Assembly (NCBI GenBank): GCA_050299175.1
Contig: JBNKVM010000008.1
Span: 1-47,954, forward strand
Direction: 5' to 3'
DNA: 47,954 nucleotides
Source of the DNA: JAPHTQ01 sp050299175
GTDB lineage: Bacteria > Pseudomonadota > Gammaproteobacteria > Thiohalomonadales > Thiohalomonadaceae
Shown here: one piece after another, positions 34,810 to 44,402 of the stretch
Position numbering within the stretch: the first letter of the stretch is position 1
Layout of the letters: every line of letters starts with the position of its first letter
The notes under the pieces: generated by a model
Databases searched by the model: none
Told to the model about the DNA's origin: nothing
What the model saw: the letters and a program-made list of their open reading frames with translations, nothing else
Position numbers and translations under genes: made by a program

Positions 34810-35829
34810 TTAGAGATCGCGGCCGATAGCCTGGGCAACTGCCTTCAGTTGCGGCATCAACGCCTTCAGTTCAGCGGCATCAAGGGCCTGATCCGCGTCG
34901 CACCATGCTTCACAGGGAGTGGGATGCATCTCCACCAACAGACCATCGGCTCCGGCAGCCACTGCCGCCAATGAGAGCGATGCCACCAGTGATGCCTTAC
35001 CCCCGGCGTGGCTCGGATCGACGATCACCGGCAGGTGGGTCTCTTTCTTCAACACCGGAATGGCGGTAACGTCGAGCATGTTGCGGTACATAGTCTCGAA
35101 GCTACGCACGCCGCGTTCACAGAAGATGATGTTGTGGTTACCACCGGCAGCGATGTATTCCGCCGACATCAACCACTCTTTAATGGTGGCGGACATGCCG
35201 CGCTTGAGGATGACAGGCTTGTGAATACGGCCCACTTCTTTCAGCAGATCAAAGTTCTGCATATTGCGGGTACCGATCTGAATCACATCAACGTCGTGCT
35301 CCATGAAGGCATCAATCGCACGCACGTCCATCAGTTCAGTCACGATGGGCATATTGTGTCGTTTGGCCGCCTTCTGGAAGATCTCCAGTCCTTCCACCCC
35401 TTTACCCTGGAATGCGTAAGGTGAAGTACGCGGCTTGAACGCACCGCCACGCATCACACGGCAACCTGCCGCGGCAACACCGTCGGCAGCAGCATTCATC
35501 TGCTCCTGAGTCTCCACCGAACAGGGACCGGCGATCACCTGAACCTGATTGCCACCGATCTTGATACCGTTGCCCAGGTCGATAACCGTATCTTCCTGAT
35601 GATAGGAACGGGCAACGATCTTGTAAGGTTTCATCACGCGGATGACATTTTCCACACCGGGTAACGCCTGCAACAACTCCTTGTCGGCCTTGGTCTCATC
35701 GCCAATGGCACCAATCACAGTGCGCTCGACGCCACGGGAGACGTTACTGTCGAGACCGAAACTTTTCAGCTTGTTCACCACCCCTTCGATCTGTTCGTTG
35801 GTGGTCTCGCTGTTCATGATGATAATCAT
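34810..35829 (-). CDS. DAHP synthase, type I-beta with ferredoxin-like domain
   Basis: It condenses PEP and erythrose 4-phosphate at the entry of the shikimate pathway. The 339-residue protein has an N-terminal ferredoxin-like regulatory domain (residues about 1-75: NEQIEGVVNKLKSFGLDSNV, VERTVIGAIGD, LPGVENVIRVMKPYKI) followed by the KDO8P-type barrel with VIAGPCSVETQEQM, GGAFKPRTSPYAFQG, IQIGTRNMQNF, VILKRGMSATIKEWL and IVDPSHAGGKASLV. This layout is that of Thermotoga maritima DAHP synthase, where the N-domain mediates inhibition by Tyr and Phe. It lacks the AroG/AroF/AroH architecture of enterics. The ATG at 35829 follows GAGAG. Confidence 0.95.
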   Translation of the reverse strand: MIIIMNSETTNEQIEGVVNKLKSFGLDSNVSRGVERTVIGAIGDETKADKELLQALPGVENVIRVMKPYKIVARSYHQEDTVIDLGNGIKIGGNQVQVIAGPCSVETQEQMNAAADGVAAAGCRVMRGGAFKPRTSPYAFQGKGVEGLEIFQKAAKRHNMPIVTELMDVRAIDAFMEHDVDVIQIGTRNMQNFDLLKEVGRIHKPVILKRGMSATIKEWLMSAEYIAAGGNHNIIFCERGVRSFETMYRNMLDVTAIPVLKKETHLPVIVDPSHAGGKASLVASLSLAAVAAGADGLLVEMHPTPCEAWCDADQALDAAELKALMPQLKAVAQAIGRDL

Positions 35830-35885
35830 CGCTAACTCTCTTTAACCTCTATTGGCGGCTACTGCGACAGCAGCCTGTTCAGAAA

Positions 35886-37001
35886 TCACTTCGCCAGCAC
35901 CTTTTTCAGGGCAGCAAGGAAACGTTCGTTCTCTTCCTCTGTTCCGACCGTCACACGCAGATGGTTGGGCATCCCATAGTTGGCCACGGGACGCACAATC
36001 ACCCCTTCGTGTAGCAATGCTTCATAGATCGGTGCGCCGGGACGTTGCAGATCCACACTGATAAAATTACCCACCGAGGGAATGTAATCCAGCCCCATGA
36101 CATCGAATGCGGCGGTCAACTGTTTCAACCCGGCGGCATTCAACGCGACAGAACGGGCCAAGTGCTCCACATCAGCCAGTGCAGCAGCCGCAGCGGCCAG
36201 CGCTACGCTGTTCACGTTAAACGGCGGCCGCACCCGGTTCATTAGATCCGCCACCTGCGGATGGGAAACCGCATAGCCTACCCGTAAACCCGCCAAACCG
36301 TAAGACTTTGAGAAGGTTCGCGCAACCATCAGATTGGGGTAGCGCTCTACCCAGGCACTGCAGTCGGGATAATCTTCCGCACCAGTCGCCGGTTCGGTGG
36401 CGTAATCGAAGTAGGCTTCATCGACCACCACCAGAATATGTTCAGGTACTTCACGGATGAACGCTTCCAGCTCGGCTGCTCCCAGCCAGGTACCGGTGGG
36501 ATTGTTGGGATTGGCAACGAAAATCACCCGGGTGCGCTCGCTAATCCGCTCACGCATGGCCTCCAGATCGTGGCCCCAATCCCTGGCCGGGGCCACTACG
36601 CCGGTACCACCGGCCGCCTGGGTCAGGATCGGGTAGAGGGCAAATGAGTGTTCGGAAAAGAGCACTTCATCACCGGGACCGACAAAGACCCGCACCGCAA
36701 ACTCCAGCACATCGCTGGAACCGTTACCCAGGGTAATGCGATCCATCGCGACGCCGTGTTTCGCCGCCAGCTTCTGTTTCAGCTCGAAGCCATTGCCGTC
36801 CGGATAGAGCCAGACCTCTTCCAGCTCACCACGCATTGCTGCCAGGGCCTTGGCTGACGGTCCCAACGGATTCTCATTGGAGGCAAGCTTGATGATGTTA
36901 CTTACACCATACTCACGCTCCAGTTCCTCGATCGGCTTGCCAGGCTGATAGGGATGCAGGCCAAGTACACCCGGTTTAGCGTGTTTAAGTAGATCGCTCA
37001 T
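35886..37001 (-). CDS. hisC: Histidinol-phosphate or aromatic aminotransferase
   Basis: This is a fold-type I PLP enzyme of 371 residues: LASNENPLGPSAKALAAM, VANPNNPTGTWLG, VVVDEAYFDYA, the PLP Lys in TFSKSYGLAGLRVGYAVSH, and the C-terminal VGTEEENERFLAAL. HisC enzymes transaminate histidinol phosphate, and many also act on aromatic 2-oxo acids. Because it lies between pheA and the DAHP synthase and tyrA genes, with no other his genes in view, I infer that it finishes Phe and Tyr synthesis, as suggested for hisC2 of Pseudomonas. Confidence 0.92.
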   Translation of the reverse strand: MSDLLKHAKPGVLGLHPYQPGKPIEELEREYGVSNIIKLASNENPLGPSAKALAAMRGELEEVWLYPDGNGFELKQKLAAKHGVAMDRITLGNGSSDVLEFAVRVFVGPGDEVLFSEHSFALYPILTQAAGGTGVVAPARDWGHDLEAMRERISERTRVIFVANPNNPTGTWLGAAELEAFIREVPEHILVVVDEAYFDYATEPATGAEDYPDCSAWVERYPNLMVARTFSKSYGLAGLRVGYAVSHPQVADLMNRVRPPFNVNSVALAAAAAALADVEHLARSVALNAAGLKQLTAAFDVMGLDYIPSVGNFISVDLQRPGAPIYEALLHEGVIVRPVANYGMPNHLRVTVGTEEENERFLAALKKVLAK

Positions 37002-37036
37002 TTGGAAAAATTAAAAGTGGTCTCAAAGATAACGAG

Positions 37037-38122
37037 CTAGAGGACGGCGACAGGGAACGAACCAAGCACCTTGAACAGTGCGGCCTCGTCTTCCAGTTCT
37101 GCCAGAGCAGCAGCCAGTTTCTCATCACTACGGTGACCGAGGATCTCGACGAAGAAGACATAGTCCCAGGTTCCCTGACGCGAAGGACGCGATTCGATAC
37201 GGGTCATGGATATCCCGTTACGCGCCAGCGGTTCCAGCATTTTGAACAACGAACCGGGTTTATTGCGGGTAGAGAGCAGTAATGCGGTCTTGTCTTCACC
37301 ACTGGCGGGCACTGCCTCGCGGCCGAGGATCAAAAAACGCGTGGTATTATTCGGCTCGTCCTCGATATTCTCCGCCAGCAACGGCAGCTCATAACGCTCT
37401 GCGGCAGCACGACCAGCGATCGCCGCAGTGCCTTTTTCACCGGCGGCCAAATGTGCCGCTTCGGCATTACTGCTCACCGCAATACGCTCCACCATCGGCA
37501 GGTTGGTATCGAGCCATTCACGACACTGCGCCAGCGACTGGGCGTGGGAGTAAACCTTCTTTATCGCGGCAAGTTCGGTTTCATTGCTCATCAGGTGATC
37601 ATGGATGCGCAACTCCACCTCACCGGCGATTTGCAATGGTGTCTTGAGCAACAGATCGAGGGTCAGATTCACCGCACCCTCGGTGGAGTTCTCCACTGGC
37701 ACCACCGCATAGTCAGCACCACCCGCCTCCACTTCACGGAACACCTCGTCGATCGCCGCCAGCGGCGAACCGACCATGGAGTGACCGAAATGTTTGAGCG
37801 CGGCCTCGTGAGTAAAGGTCCCTTCCGGGCCGAGGAAGGCCACGGTAGTCGGACGCTCCAGCGCCAGACAGGCAGACATCACTTCGCGGAACAGCCGCGC
37901 CATCTCTTCCGCCGACAACGGACCCTGGTTACGTTCACGTACCCGACGCAATACCTGCGCCTCACGTTCGGGACGATAGAATACCGCACCATCACCGGCG
38001 GCCTGTTTCACATGCGCCACTTCCTGCGCCAACGCGGCACGCTCGTTGATCAGCTGTTGCAGCTGCTCATCGAGCTCGTCGATACGTTTACGGATCGCTT
38101 CCAGTTGTTTGTCGTTGCTCAT
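37037..38122 (-). CDS. pheA: Bifunctional chorismate mutase/prephenate dehydratase
   Basis: The P-protein converts chorismate to phenylpyruvate. Residues 1-90 are an AroQ chorismate mutase (AIRKRIDELDEQLQQLINER). Residues about 93-270 are prephenate dehydratase (FLGPEGTFTHEAALKHFG and the catalytic NNTTRFLILG). Residues about 275-355 are an ACT domain with GSLFKMLEPLARNGISMTRI and the ESRP motif that binds Phe, so feedback inhibition is expected. Length 361 is standard. It follows serA by 11 bases. Confidence 0.97.
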   Translation of the reverse strand: MSNDKQLEAIRKRIDELDEQLQQLINERAALAQEVAHVKQAAGDGAVFYRPEREAQVLRRVRERNQGPLSAEEMARLFREVMSACLALERPTTVAFLGPEGTFTHEAALKHFGHSMVGSPLAAIDEVFREVEAGGADYAVVPVENSTEGAVNLTLDLLLKTPLQIAGEVELRIHDHLMSNETELAAIKKVYSHAQSLAQCREWLDTNLPMVERIAVSSNAEAAHLAAGEKGTAAIAGRAAAERYELPLLAENIEDEPNNTTRFLILGREAVPASGEDKTALLLSTRNKPGSLFKMLEPLARNGISMTRIESRPSRQGTWDYVFFVEILGHRSDEKLAAALAELEDEAALFKVLGSFPVAVL

Positions 38123-38133
38123 GCCTGTTTCGT

Positions 38134-39306
38134 CTATTCGCCGATAGCCCTTACCGCCAACACCCCTTCGATGGCAGCGATTTCGTCGAGGCTCTCCTGC
38201 GGTACCGCTTTGTCCACATCGACCAGGGTATAGGCCAGTTCACCACGGGACTTGTTCAACATATCGATGATGTTCAATCCCGCCTTGGCCAGGCTGGAGG
38301 AAATTTGCCCCAGCATGTTCGGCACATTGGAGTTGACCACCGCTACACGGAAAGCGCCTTCGGTACGCGGCATCACCACCTCGGGGAAATTCACCGAATT
38401 GATAACATTACCGTTTTCCAGATAATCCTTCACCTGCTCCGCCACCATGATGGCGCAGTTTTCTTCCGCCTCGCGGGTGGAAGCACCAAGGTGCGGCAGA
38501 GTCACCACACGGGGATGTTTTTTCAGCAGGTTGGAGGGGAAATCGCAGACATAGGCATAGGCCTTGCCGCTATCCAGTGCCTTGACCATCGCCTCATCGT
38601 CAACAATACCGCCACGGGCAAAGTTCAACACGACCACGTTGTCTTTCATGGTCTTGAGACGATCTTCGTTGATCAGGTTACGGGTCGCATCGACCAGCGG
38701 CACATGGAAGGTGATGAAATCAGAATTGCTCAGCAATTCATCGACACTGGTCGCCTGCTTCACCGAGGCATCCAGTTGCCAGGCACCACGCACGGTAATG
38801 CCCGGGTCATAACCGATCACCTTCATACCGAGCGCCACCGCCGCATTGGCGATACGCACACCGATGGCACCGAGACCAACCACGCCGAGGGTGCGACCCG
38901 GCAGTTCGAAACCACCGAAGTTTTTCTTGCCCGCTTCGGTCTGCTTATTGATCTCTTCGTCAGTGCCTTCCAGGTTACGGGCAAAGTCCCAGGACTGGGC
39001 GATGTTGCGGCAGGCCATCAACATACCTGCAATCACCAGTTCCTTTACCGCATTGGAGTTGGCACCGGGCGCATTGAATACCACTACGCCCTTCGCGCTC
39101 ATTTTATCCACCGGGATGTTGTTCACCCCGGCACCGGCACGGCCGATCGCCTTCAGCGATTCCGGAATTTCCATGTCGTGCATTTTGAAAGAACGCAGCA
39201 GAATGCCGTCCGGGTGTTGAAATTCAGAGGCCACTTCATACTTATCACGCGGCAGACGGTCCAGGCCGACCGAAGAAATGTTGTTCAGTGTCAGAATTTT
39301 GTACAT
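38134..39306 (-). CDS. serA: D-3-phosphoglycerate dehydrogenase
   Basis: SerA starts serine synthesis by oxidising 3-phosphoglycerate. I place the start at 39306 (MYKILTLNNIS) since AGGGG lies six bases upstream; the ATG at 39312 leaves no room for it. The 390-residue protein has the VGLGAIGVRIANAA Rossmann loop, catalytic segments around LNFARGGIVDDEAM and LPHLGASTREAEENCA, and a C-terminal ACT domain (about 315-390, with NVPNMLGQISSSLAKAG) that could bind serine. It lies between serC and pheA, so the first two serine enzymes are adjacent inside the aromatic cluster; the gap to serC holds a strong hairpin. Confidence 0.95.
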   Translation of the reverse strand: MYKILTLNNISSVGLDRLPRDKYEVASEFQHPDGILLRSFKMHDMEIPESLKAIGRAGAGVNNIPVDKMSAKGVVVFNAPGANSNAVKELVIAGMLMACRNIAQSWDFARNLEGTDEEINKQTEAGKKNFGGFELPGRTLGVVGLGAIGVRIANAAVALGMKVIGYDPGITVRGAWQLDASVKQATSVDELLSNSDFITFHVPLVDATRNLINEDRLKTMKDNVVVLNFARGGIVDDEAMVKALDSGKAYAYVCDFPSNLLKKHPRVVTLPHLGASTREAEENCAIMVAEQVKDYLENGNVINSVNFPEVVMPRTEGAFRVAVVNSNVPNMLGQISSSLAKAGLNIIDMLNKSRGELAYTLVDVDKAVPQESLDEIAAIEGVLAVRAIGE

Positions 39307-39336
39307 CACCATCCCCTTTCAATTCCCCACAAAGGC

Positions 39337-39365
39337 AGCGAAGTACGCAGGACACGTACTTCGCT
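39337..39365 (-). promoter_or_regulatory. Strong hairpin between serC and serA
   Basis: AGCGAAGTACG (39337-39347) and CGTACTTCGCT (39355-39365) make a perfect 11-bp stem with a 7-base loop, 31 bases upstream of the serA start. There is no T-tract on the minus strand. It may be an mRNA processing or stabilising element, or a protein-binding palindrome. Confidence 0.6.
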
Positions 39366-39384
39366 CTCCACGTGGTTTACAGCT

Positions 39385-40476
39385 CTATCCGTTACGCTTT
39401 TCGAAATCCGCCATGAAAGCGACCAACGCATCGACACCCTCTTCCGGCATCGCGTTGTAAATCGATGCGCGCATGCCGCCAACAGAGCGGTGTCCTTTGA
39501 GAGTAACCAGACCGGCAACCTTGGCTTCGCTCAGGAAGGTGGCGTCGAGATCGGCATTGGCCAGGGTGAACGGCACGTTCATGATCGAACGACTCTCTTT
39601 CGCCACCGGGTTGGCATAGAAATCGGAACCGTCGATGGCGGCGTAAAGTTTGGCTGCCTTACGCTTATTGATCTCGCCCATTTTGTCGAGACCGCCGATA
39701 TCGTTCTTCAACCAGTCGAACACCAGTCCCGCCAGATACCAGGCATAGGTCGGCGGGGTGTTATACATGGAGTCGCCCTTGGCATGGGTTTCGTAATTGA
39801 ACATGGTCGGTGCACTGTCCAGTACCTGCCCAATCAGATCTTCGCGCACAATAACCACGGTCAGACCAGCAGGACCGATGTTCTTTTGCGCACCAGCGTA
39901 AATCACACCGAATTGGGAGACATCCATCGGCTCGCTGAGGATCAGCGAAGACATGTCAGCAATTAGCGGTACATCACCGGTTTCGGGGACGTAAGGGAAA
40001 ACAACACCTTCGATAGTTTCGTTGGGTGTGTAGTGCACATAGGCTGCATCGGCAGAGAGATTCAGATCGCCCTGTTGTGGCGCAAAGGTGAACTTGCCGC
40101 TTTCCGCGGAGGCATCAAAGGCCACATTCACGTCGCAGTAGCGTTTCGCTTCGGCGATCGCTTTTTTACTCCAGGAACCGGTGTTGACGTAATCGGCCTT
40201 GCCTTTACCACGCAGCAGGTTGAGCGGCACCATAGCGAACTGGCTGGAGGCCCCGCCCTGCAGGAACAGCACTTTGTAGTTGGCCGGAATTTTCATCACT
40301 TCGCGCAGATCGGCCTCGGCCTTCTCCGCGATGGACATAAACTCCTTGCCACGATGGCTCATTTCCATGACCGACATGCCGCTGCCGTTCCAGTCGAGCA
40401 TCTCCTGTTGCGCGCGCTCGATCACTGCCTGGGGTAACATCGCCGGACCGGCGCTGAAGTTGAATACACGTGCCAT
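39385..40476 (-). CDS. serC: Phosphoserine aminotransferase
   Basis: SerC transaminates 3-phosphohydroxypyruvate in serine synthesis and also serves pyridoxal phosphate synthesis. The 363-residue protein has RVFNFSAGPAMLPQAVIERA, SHRGKEFMSIAEKAEADLR, FLQGGASSQFAMVPLN, the PLP Lys in GVIYAGAQKNIGPAGLTVVI, and GHRSVGGMRASIYNAMPEEGV. Standard length. It lies 50 bases downstream of gyrA, as in Pseudomonas. Confidence 0.97.
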   Translation of the reverse strand: MARVFNFSAGPAMLPQAVIERAQQEMLDWNGSGMSVMEMSHRGKEFMSIAEKAEADLREVMKIPANYKVLFLQGGASSQFAMVPLNLLRGKGKADYVNTGSWSKKAIAEAKRYCDVNVAFDASAESGKFTFAPQQGDLNLSADAAYVHYTPNETIEGVVFPYVPETGDVPLIADMSSLILSEPMDVSQFGVIYAGAQKNIGPAGLTVVIVREDLIGQVLDSAPTMFNYETHAKGDSMYNTPPTYAWYLAGLVFDWLKNDIGGLDKMGEINKRKAAKLYAAIDGSDFYANPVAKESRSIMNVPFTLANADLDATFLSEAKVAGLVTLKGHRSVGGMRASIYNAMPEEGVDALVAFMADFEKRNG

Positions 40477-40526
40477 CGAATTACCTCTGTCTGTTTCCTG
40501 AATAAAACTACAAAAGCGTGGACGGT

Positions 40527-43103
40527 TTATTCGGCGCTTTCGTCGCCTTCACCCTCTTCGCCTTCAACCTCTTCCCCCTCATCGGATTCGGCGATCCGTT
40601 CAACACCGATCAATTTTTCCTCTTTGGTCAAATTGATCAGGCGTACACCCTGGGTGTTACGACCCATGGTGGAAACCTCAGCGACACGACTACGTACCAG
40701 CGTGCCACCATCGGTAATCAACATCATCTCATCATCTTCGGAGACCAGCACTGCGCCGACTACCGCACCATTACGTTCGCTGGTCTGAATCGCGATCACA
40801 CCCTGACCGCCACGGCCGTAAACCGGGTAATCGTCGATCGGGGTACGTTTGCCATAACCGTTTTCAGTGGCGGTGAGTACACAGCCTTCGTTGGCGAGGA
40901 TCATCGCGATCACCGACTGTCCTTCTCCGAGACGGATACCGCGCACACCGCGGGAAACACGTCCCATGGAACGCACGTCCTCCTCCTTGAAACGGATTAC
41001 CTTGCCTGCGCTGGAGAAGAGCATGATGTCGGAGGTGCCATCGGTAACGGTAACGCCGACCAGTTGATCGCCTTCCACCAGTTCCACCGCGATAATGCCA
41101 CTGGCACGCGGACGGGAGTAATCAACCAGCGGGGTCTTCTTCACCGTACCATTGGCGGTGGCCATGAAGACAAACTTGTTTTCCTCGAATTCACGGATCG
41201 GCAGGATCGCATTAATCCGTTCACCCTCTTCCAGCGGCAACAGATTGACGATCGGCTTACCACGTGAAGCACGACCCGCCTGCGGCAGTTCGTAAACCTT
41301 GAGCCAGTAAACCCGACCGCGACTGGAGAAGCAGAGGATAGTGTCGTGGGTATTGGCGACGAACATCTTGTCGACAAAATCCTCATCCTTGGTAGCAGTG
41401 GCAGACTTGCCACGCCCGCCGCGCTTCTGCGCCCGATAGTCGGTCAGCGGCTGCGCCTTGGCGTAACCCTCGTGGGAAAGGGTCACCACCACATCCTCTT
41501 CACTAATCAGATCTTCCAGGGTGAGATCGGCGCGGGTAGCGACGATCTCGGTGCGGCGCTCGTCGCCGTACTGCTCACGGATCGCTTCCAGTTCTTCGCG
41601 GATCACGCTCATCAATCTTTCGTGACTGCCGAGGATATCGAGCAGGTCTTCAATGGTACCGAGCAGCTCACGATACTCATTGATGATCTTGTCCTGTTCC
41701 AGACCGGTCAGACGGTGTAGACGCAGTTCGAGGATCGCCTGGGCCTGTGCCTCGGAAAGATGATACATACCGTCGACCAGACCAAACTCCTTCGCCAACC
41801 CTTCGGGGCGGGAAGCCTCGGCGCCGGCGCGGGCCAACATATCGTTGACCACACCCGGCTCCCAGCCTCGGGCCAATAGTCCGGCCTTGGCCTCGGCAGG
41901 TGACGGTGCCGCCTTGATTAATTCAATGATCGGATCGATGTTGGCCAGCGCGACAGCCAGGCCTTCCAATACGTGGGCCCGTTCACGCGCCTTGCGCAGT
42001 TCGAAGATGGTGCGACGGGTGACGACTTCGCGGCGGTGGCGAATGAACGCCTCCAGCATTTGCTTGAGGTTAAGCAGCTTCGGCTGACCGTCGACCAGCG
42101 CCACCATATTGATACCGAAGACGCTCTGCATCGCGGTGTGCTTGTAGAGGTTGTTGAGCAACACCTCTGGCACCTCGCCACGCTTCAGCTCGATCACCAT
42201 GCGCATACCGTCCTTGTCGGACTCGTCGCGCAGTTCGGAGATCCCTTCGATCTTCTTCTCTTTAACCAGCTCGGCAATTTTTTCCAGCAGCCGCGCCTTG
42301 TTCACCTGATACGGCAGTTCGGTAACAACGATGCGCTGCCGACCCGAATCCATCTCCTCGATCTCGGTGAGCGCACGCACGTAGATACGGCCACGACCGG
42401 TGTGGTAAGCCTCGTGGATACCGGCAGCGCCGTTGATGATACCGGCGGTGGGGAAATCGGGACCGGGAACGTGCTGCATCAGGCCGGGGATATCGAGATC
42501 GGGGTTTTCGATCAGCGCCAGACAGGCGTTGGTCACCTCGGTCAGGTTGTGCGGCGGGATGTTGGTGGCCATACCCACCGCGATACCGGCAGAGCCGTTG
42601 ATCAGCAGGTTGGGCAGACGCGCCGGCAGGACCTCCGGCTCACTTTCGGATTCGTCGTAGTTAGGGACGAAATCGACGGTCTCTTTATCAATGTCGGCTA
42701 GCAGTTCCGAGGCAATCTTGGCCATGCGTACTTCGGTATAACGCATCGCCGCAGCGGAGTCGCCGTCGATGGAACCGAAGTTACCCTGGCCGTCGACCAG
42801 CATGTAGCGCAGGGAGAAGGGTTGGGCCATCCGCACGATGGTATCGTAGACCGCGGAGTCACCGTGGGGGTGATATTTACCGATGACGTCACCGACCACA
42901 CGGGCCGATTTTTTGTAGGGCTTGTTCCAGTCGTTGCCCAGCTCACGCATGGCGTAGAGCACACGACGGTGGACGGGTTTGAGGCCATCCCGCACATCCG
43001 GCAGGGCTCGGCCGACGATCACGCTCATGGCGTAATCGAGGTAGGACTGCTTCATCTCCTCCTCGATATTGATCGGGAGGACTTCTTTAGCAAAATCGGT
43101 CAT
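40527..43103 (-). CDS. gyrA: DNA gyrase subunit A
   Basis: GyrA cuts and rejoins DNA in the supercoiling reaction. The 858-residue protein has the catalytic Tyr 122 in AMRYTEVRM and the quinolone-determining segment HPHGDSAVYDTIV with Ser 83 and Asp 87 as in susceptible E. coli. The C-terminal pinwheel contains the GyrA box QKRGGRG and ends in an acidic tail rich in Glu and Gly. Numbering in the N-terminal 122 residues coincides with E. coli, indicating no insertions there. It is the first gene of the serC-serA-pheA run. Confidence 0.98.
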   Translation of the reverse strand: MTDFAKEVLPINIEEEMKQSYLDYAMSVIVGRALPDVRDGLKPVHRRVLYAMRELGNDWNKPYKKSARVVGDVIGKYHPHGDSAVYDTIVRMAQPFSLRYMLVDGQGNFGSIDGDSAAAMRYTEVRMAKIASELLADIDKETVDFVPNYDESESEPEVLPARLPNLLINGSAGIAVGMATNIPPHNLTEVTNACLALIENPDLDIPGLMQHVPGPDFPTAGIINGAAGIHEAYHTGRGRIYVRALTEIEEMDSGRQRIVVTELPYQVNKARLLEKIAELVKEKKIEGISELRDESDKDGMRMVIELKRGEVPEVLLNNLYKHTAMQSVFGINMVALVDGQPKLLNLKQMLEAFIRHRREVVTRRTIFELRKARERAHVLEGLAVALANIDPIIELIKAAPSPAEAKAGLLARGWEPGVVNDMLARAGAEASRPEGLAKEFGLVDGMYHLSEAQAQAILELRLHRLTGLEQDKIINEYRELLGTIEDLLDILGSHERLMSVIREELEAIREQYGDERRTEIVATRADLTLEDLISEEDVVVTLSHEGYAKAQPLTDYRAQKRGGRGKSATATKDEDFVDKMFVANTHDTILCFSSRGRVYWLKVYELPQAGRASRGKPIVNLLPLEEGERINAILPIREFEENKFVFMATANGTVKKTPLVDYSRPRASGIIAVELVEGDQLVGVTVTDGTSDIMLFSSAGKVIRFKEEDVRSMGRVSRGVRGIRLGEGQSVIAMILANEGCVLTATENGYGKRTPIDDYPVYGRGGQGVIAIQTSERNGAVVGAVLVSEDDEMMLITDGGTLVRSRVAEVSTMGRNTQGVRLINLTKEEKLIGVERIAESDEGEEVEGEEGEGDESAE

Positions 43104-43215
43104 CGGACAGCGTTATCCTTATTACTTACAAGCCAAACGTTCCATTTGACGAGAGGCGAGAAAACAGCGCCCAGTGTAACACACCGCCCGCCCCTGCCGC
43201 ATCCGGGAAAATGCG

Positions 43216-43242
43216 CTCAGAGGCCCTCAGCGGGCGTCTGAG
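43216..43242 (-). terminator. Probable mtnA terminator
   Basis: CTCAGA-G-GCCC (43216-43226) and GGGC-G-TCTGAG (43232-43242) form a 10-bp stem with one G-G mismatch, 25 bases past the mtnA stop. On the minus strand it is followed by GCGCATTTT, a weak T-run. It would separate mtnA from gyrA. Confidence 0.55.
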
Positions 43243-43267
43243 AGGATTTCGCACCAATTTGCTGTGG

Positions 43268-44323
43268 CTAATTTGCCATCATTTCGGCCATTTTCTGCCT
43301 GTCCGGCACCAAAACCACCCCTTTTTCGGTGACGATGGCGTCGACCAGTTCCGCCGGGGTCACATCGAAAGCAGGATTCCACGCCTCGGCCCCCTCGGCT
43401 GCCACCCGCTGTCCACCGAGGCAAAGCACCTCGTCGGCGCTGCGCTGCTCAATAGGGATGAGATCGCCGCTCTCCAATGACATATCCACGGTAGAGGTCG
43501 GCGCCACCACCATTACTTTCACCCCGTGATACTTCGCCGCCACCGCCGCATGGTAGGTGCCAATCTTATTGGCCACATCGCCGTTGGCGGCGATGCGGTC
43601 GGAGCCGACGATCAACCACTTCACCTTGCCCTGTTTCATCAGTGCCGCGCCGGCACCGTCCGCCAGCAGGGTCACCGGGATGGAATCCTTGACCAGTTCC
43701 CAGGCGGTAAGCCGCGCGCCCTGTAACCAGGGACGGGTCTCGTCGGCATAGACATGCCCGATACGCTGTTGTGCATAGGCGGCGCGGATCACGCCGAGGG
43801 CGGTACCGAAACCACCGGTAGCCAGGGAACCCGTGTTGCAGTGGGTCAGCACACCGCAGCCCTGCTCTTCGATCAACGCGGCACCGAGTTCGCCCATGTG
43901 ACGATTGGCAGCGATATCTTCATCGTGGATCGCTTTGGCCTCAGCCAGCATCCCTTCCAATAGATCAGTGTCGGCAGCCAGCAAGCGCTGCAGTGTCTGC
44001 TGCATTCGCTCCAGCGCCCAGAAAAGGTTCACTGCGGTGGGTCGCGCAGCGGCCAGATAATCGAAATCGTCTTTCAATCTCTCCGCAATACCCTCGCGTC
44101 CCGCAGCCAGTTGATTGCGCACCGCTAGCACTACACCAAATGCTGCGGTAACACCGATGGCAGGGGCGCCACGCACCACCATATCGCGGATCGCATCGGC
44201 CACCGCACGCGGTTCGTCATACTCCAGCCAGATCTCCTGCTGAGGTAACAGGCGCTGATCCAGCAGCCGAAGTTTGTCGTTTTGCCAAAGTACTGCGCGA
44301 ATCGTATCGAATGAATCTGACAT
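43268..44323 (-). CDS. mtnA: Methylthioribose-1-phosphate isomerase
   Basis: MtnA converts methylthioribose 1-phosphate to methylthioribulose 1-phosphate in methionine salvage. I start at 44323 (MSDSFDTIRAVLWQNDKL), giving 351 residues; the 19 residues of the upstream extension are not family-like. Conserved parts: VVRGAPAIGVTAAFG, LTHCNTGSLATGGFGTALG with the catalytic Cys, and IVGSDRIAANGDVANKIGT with the Asp. It probably works with MtaD, encoded 1.5 kb away on the other strand; in Pseudomonas the two are neighbours, whereas here a porin gene lies between. Confidence 0.96.
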   Translation of the reverse strand: MSDSFDTIRAVLWQNDKLRLLDQRLLPQQEIWLEYDEPRAVADAIRDMVVRGAPAIGVTAAFGVVLAVRNQLAAGREGIAERLKDDFDYLAAARPTAVNLFWALERMQQTLQRLLAADTDLLEGMLAEAKAIHDEDIAANRHMGELGAALIEEQGCGVLTHCNTGSLATGGFGTALGVIRAAYAQQRIGHVYADETRPWLQGARLTAWELVKDSIPVTLLADGAGAALMKQGKVKWLIVGSDRIAANGDVANKIGTYHAAVAAKYHGVKVMVVAPTSTVDMSLESGDLIPIEQRSADEVLCLGGQRVAAEGAEAWNPAFDVTPAELVDAIVTEKGVVLVPDRQKMAEMMAN

Positions 44324-44402
44324 CTGTCGGTAACCGTCCCGCCAAAAAAGTAAGTGGCGCAGTCTAACGCAAACCTTCAAACCCCACTACCGAAGCTACT
44401 CA

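Noticed and set aside
38305..39966. 553-codon plus-strand open frame opposite serA and serC
   Set aside because: It crosses two real genes and their gap in antisense, is His-rich in the way of shadow frames, and has no ribosome site.
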